From Opitutales bacterium (GTDB taxonomy: Bacteria > Verrucomicrobiota > Verrucomicrobiia > Opitutales > Intestinicryptomonadaceae): a DNA stretch of 6,956 nucleotides. The position numbers were made by a program, and so were the translations under genes. The notes below the pieces were generated by a model that saw nothing but the letters and a program-made list of their open reading frames with translations, was not told the origin of the DNA and made no database searches. Shown here piece by piece: positions 5,512 to 6,956 of this stretch. The stretch lies in contig JAFXRX010000325.1 of assembly GCA_017526045.1 (NCBI GenBank), forward strand, positions 1 through 6,956. Direction: 5' to 3'. Each line of letters starts with the position of its first letter. Position 1 is the first letter of the stretch.

Positions 5512-6132
5512 ATGGAAGAAATCACTCTTGAAAAATTGAAGGCGATGTTTTCTTTGGCGGCGAAAGTCGTCGCGGAAAACGAGGCGTATTTGTGCAAGCT
5601 CGACGCGGCCTGCGGCGACGGCGACCACGGGGTTGCGATAAAGGGCGCAATTTGCGCGGCAAACGACGCAATCCAAGCAGCAGCCGACTTGAAGGGCGGA
5701 ATGTTCGACGCGGGCTTTGCCGCAATGTCGCATTCAAACGGATCCACAAGCAGTATTTACGGCTCGCTTTTAATGGGCGTTGCAGACGGCATTAAAGACG
5801 GCTCGCAAAGCCTGAACGCCCAGGAGCTTGCCTCGGCGTTCAAGGCGGGGCTCGATTCGATGAGGGCAACAGTCAAGGGCGAAGTCGGCGACAAGACGGT
5901 ATTCGACGCGCTCATCCCCGCAATCGAGGCGATGCAGGGCGCAGGCAGCGTCCTGGAGGCATTGCAAAACGCCGCGGCGGCCGCCAAGCAGGGCGCGCAA
6001 AACACCGCAAAATTGCAGGCGAAATTCGGCAGGGCGCGCAATTTGGGCGAAAAGTCCATAGGCACGCTCGATCCTGGCGCAATATCAAATTCTATGATTT
6101 TTGAAGCATTTTTAACCGCATCTAAAGAGTAA
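5512..6132 (+). CDS. DhaL-family nucleotide-binding kinase subunit
   Basis: DhaL is the all-alpha barrel that binds ADP or ATP with two magnesium ions and passes phosphate to the DhaK-bound ketose. The 206-residue product has LDAACGDGDHG (30-40), with the metal-ligand aspartates Asp31, Asp36 and Asp38 equivalent to E. coli Asp30, Asp35 and Asp37. It also has GDKTVFDALIPAI (126-138), GRARNLGEKSIG (173-184) and LDPGA (186-190), all standard. The nucleotide loop, usually GGxSGPLYG, reads NGSTSSIYG (76-84), a notable change. Length is normal for a stand-alone DhaL (about 210). It starts 15 bp after the DhaK-like gene with no evident Shine-Dalgarno, but the N-terminal helix fits the family, so the ATG at 5512 is kept. 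No DhaM/PTS partner is seen, so whether phosphate comes from ATP or from the PTS stays open. An ATP-using split kinase seems likelier to me. Confidence 0.9.
   Translation: MEEITLEKLKAMFSLAAKVVAENEAYLCKLDAACGDGDHGVAIKGAICAANDAIQAAADLKGGMFDAGFAAMSHSNGSTSSIYGSLLMGVADGIKDGSQSLNAQELASAFKAGLDSMRATVKGEVGDKTVFDALIPAIEAMQGAGSVLEALQNAAAAAKQGAQNTAKLQAKFGRARNLGEKSIGTLDPGAISNSMIFEAFLTASKE
6124..6129 (+). promoter_or_regulatory. Ribosome binding site of the lsrF-like gene
   Basis: AAAGAG, within the last codons of the DhaL-like gene, sits 7 nt before the ATG at 6137. It indicates coupled translation across the 4-bp gene gap. Confidence 0.45.
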
Positions 6133-6136
6133 TATT

Positions 6137-6956
6137 ATGGCAGACAACGAAGGAAATATCGAGGCGAAAAACTTTTGCGCCGACGTCGAGGCGAAGTCCG
6201 AGGGCTTCTTTTTGAAGGGGCTCAACAACAACGACTGGGGCGTAAAAAACAGAATGAGCCGCATTTTCAACAAGCAAAGCGGCAACACGGTGATGCTGGC
6301 GTTCGACCACGGCTACATCATGGGCCCCACGAGCGGCCTGGAACGCATGGATTTGAACATCGTTCCGCTAATCGAAGAGGCGGACTGCATTATGTGCACG
6401 CGCGGCACCCTGCGCTCAATCGTCCCCGCGGACTGCTCCAAGCCCGTCGCGCTAAGATGGAGCGCGGGCAGCACAATCCTTACGGAGCTCAACAACGAAT
6501 GCCTCATCAACATCGAGGACGCAATCCGCCTAAACGCCTGCGCCCTCGCCCCGATGGTCGCTATCGGCGGAACATTTGAGGCAAAAACTATTGAAAACCT
6601 CGCCCGCACCGCCGACATGACAGCCCGCTACGGCATCCCGACTTTGGGCGTCACGGCCGTCGGCAACGAGCTTACGCGCGACGCGCGCTATCTTGCGCTC
6701 GCCTGCCGCGTAATCGCCGAAAACGGCGCGACGTTCGTAAAAACCTACTACTGCGACGAGGGCTTTGAAAAAGTCGTCGCCTCCTGCCCCGTTCCGATTG
6801 TCATTGCGGGCGGCAAAAAACTGCCCGAAAAAGACGCGCTCGAGCTTGCCTACAAGGCGATTTCCTCCGGCGCAAAGGGCGTCGACATGGGCAGAAACAT
6901 ATTCCAAAGCACAAACCCCTCGGCAATGATAAAGGCGGTAAGAGCCGTTGTCCACA
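6137..6956 (+). CDS. LsrF-like class I aldolase/thiolase, cut by right edge (273 residues)
   Basis: E. coli LsrF transfers an acetyl group from 3-hydroxy-2,4-pentanedione 5-phosphate to CoA, giving dihydroxyacetone phosphate and acetyl-CoA, the last step of autoinducer-2 catabolism. The frame opens at 6137 and runs off the window after 273 of an expected 290 or so residues. Resemblance to LsrF as I remember it is strong throughout: LKGLNNNDWGVKNRMSRIF (26-44), TVMLAFDHGY (51-60), GPTSGLERMDLNI (63-75), MCTRGTLRSIVP (86-97), then VKTYYCDEGFEKVVASCPVP (201-220). There follow IVIAGGKKLPEKDALEL (221-237) and GVDMGRNIFQS (248-258). Lys202 aligns with the Schiff-base Lys203 of LsrF. It starts 4 bp after the DhaL-like gene. 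LsrK, LsrG and the Lsr transporter are not seen, so it may serve AI-2 breakdown or another phosphorylated keto-sugar; related aldolases of the DeoC/FbaB group cleave other sugar phosphates. Family is certain, substrate is not. Confidence 0.9.
   Translation, partial: MADNEGNIEAKNFCADVEAKSEGFFLKGLNNNDWGVKNRMSRIFNKQSGNTVMLAFDHGYIMGPTSGLERMDLNIVPLIEEADCIMCTRGTLRSIVPADCSKPVALRWSAGSTILTELNNECLINIEDAIRLNACALAPMVAIGGTFEAKTIENLARTADMTARYGIPTLGVTAVGNELTRDARYLALACRVIAENGATFVKTYYCDEGFEKVVASCPVPIVIAGGKKLPEKDALELAYKAISSGAKGVDMGRNIFQSTNPSAMIKAVRAVVH

Noticed and set aside
1..6956. CRISPR array, tRNA, rRNA, insertion sequence or phage element
   Set aside because: No regularly spaced repeats, cloverleaf sequence, transposase or attachment-site duplication were seen.

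Overview
The window is chromosomal bacterial DNA with seven protein-coding genes, two of them cut by the window edges. The sequence mixes GC-rich codons (GCG, GGC, GAC) with many A- and T-runs (AAA for Lys, TTT for Phe), and several starts lack a clear Shine-Dalgarno. Codon style looks even across all genes, so nothing marks recent transfer. This style reminds me of host-associated Verrucomicrobiota/Opitutae-type genomes, but that is a weak guess; no rRNA or tRNA gene is present to place the organism.

Left part (1-4235), all on the minus strand and read right to left: a CLC-type anion channel/exchanger with a C-terminal CBS-like region; mazG, a nucleoside triphosphate pyrophosphohydrolase, 4 bp downstream; a YgjP/SprT-like zinc metallopeptidase overlapping mazG by 17 bp; and, 74 bp further, the N-terminal two thirds of glycogen synthase glgA, which runs off the left edge. 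The tight spacing suggests one transcript, although the genes have no obvious shared pathway.

Middle (4236-4488): a 253-bp AT-rich divergent intergenic region. It holds a TTGACA -35 box and a perfect 21-bp palindrome between this box and the likely -10. It also holds a 13-bp bulged inverted repeat in the presumed leader of the rightward operon, and a G-rich tract upstream of the CLC gene. This is the main regulatory element of the window.

Right part (4489-6956), plus strand: a tightly packed cassette of a DhaK-family protein, a DhaL-family protein and a class I aldolase/thiolase closely resembling E. coli LsrF (AI-2 phosphate catabolism), which runs off the right edge. DhaK and DhaL together form a phosphotransfer pair acting on small ketoses; LsrF cleaves a phosphorylated five-carbon diketone to dihydroxyacetone phosphate and acetyl-CoA. 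Here the kinase pair keeps the catalytic His/Asp residues but departs from the usual loops. I infer a regulated kinase-plus-lyase pathway for a small keto-sugar or an AI-2-like compound, in which the DhaKL pair may play the part LsrK plays in enterobacteria. This is the most interesting system in the window; its substrate cannot be settled from sequence alone.
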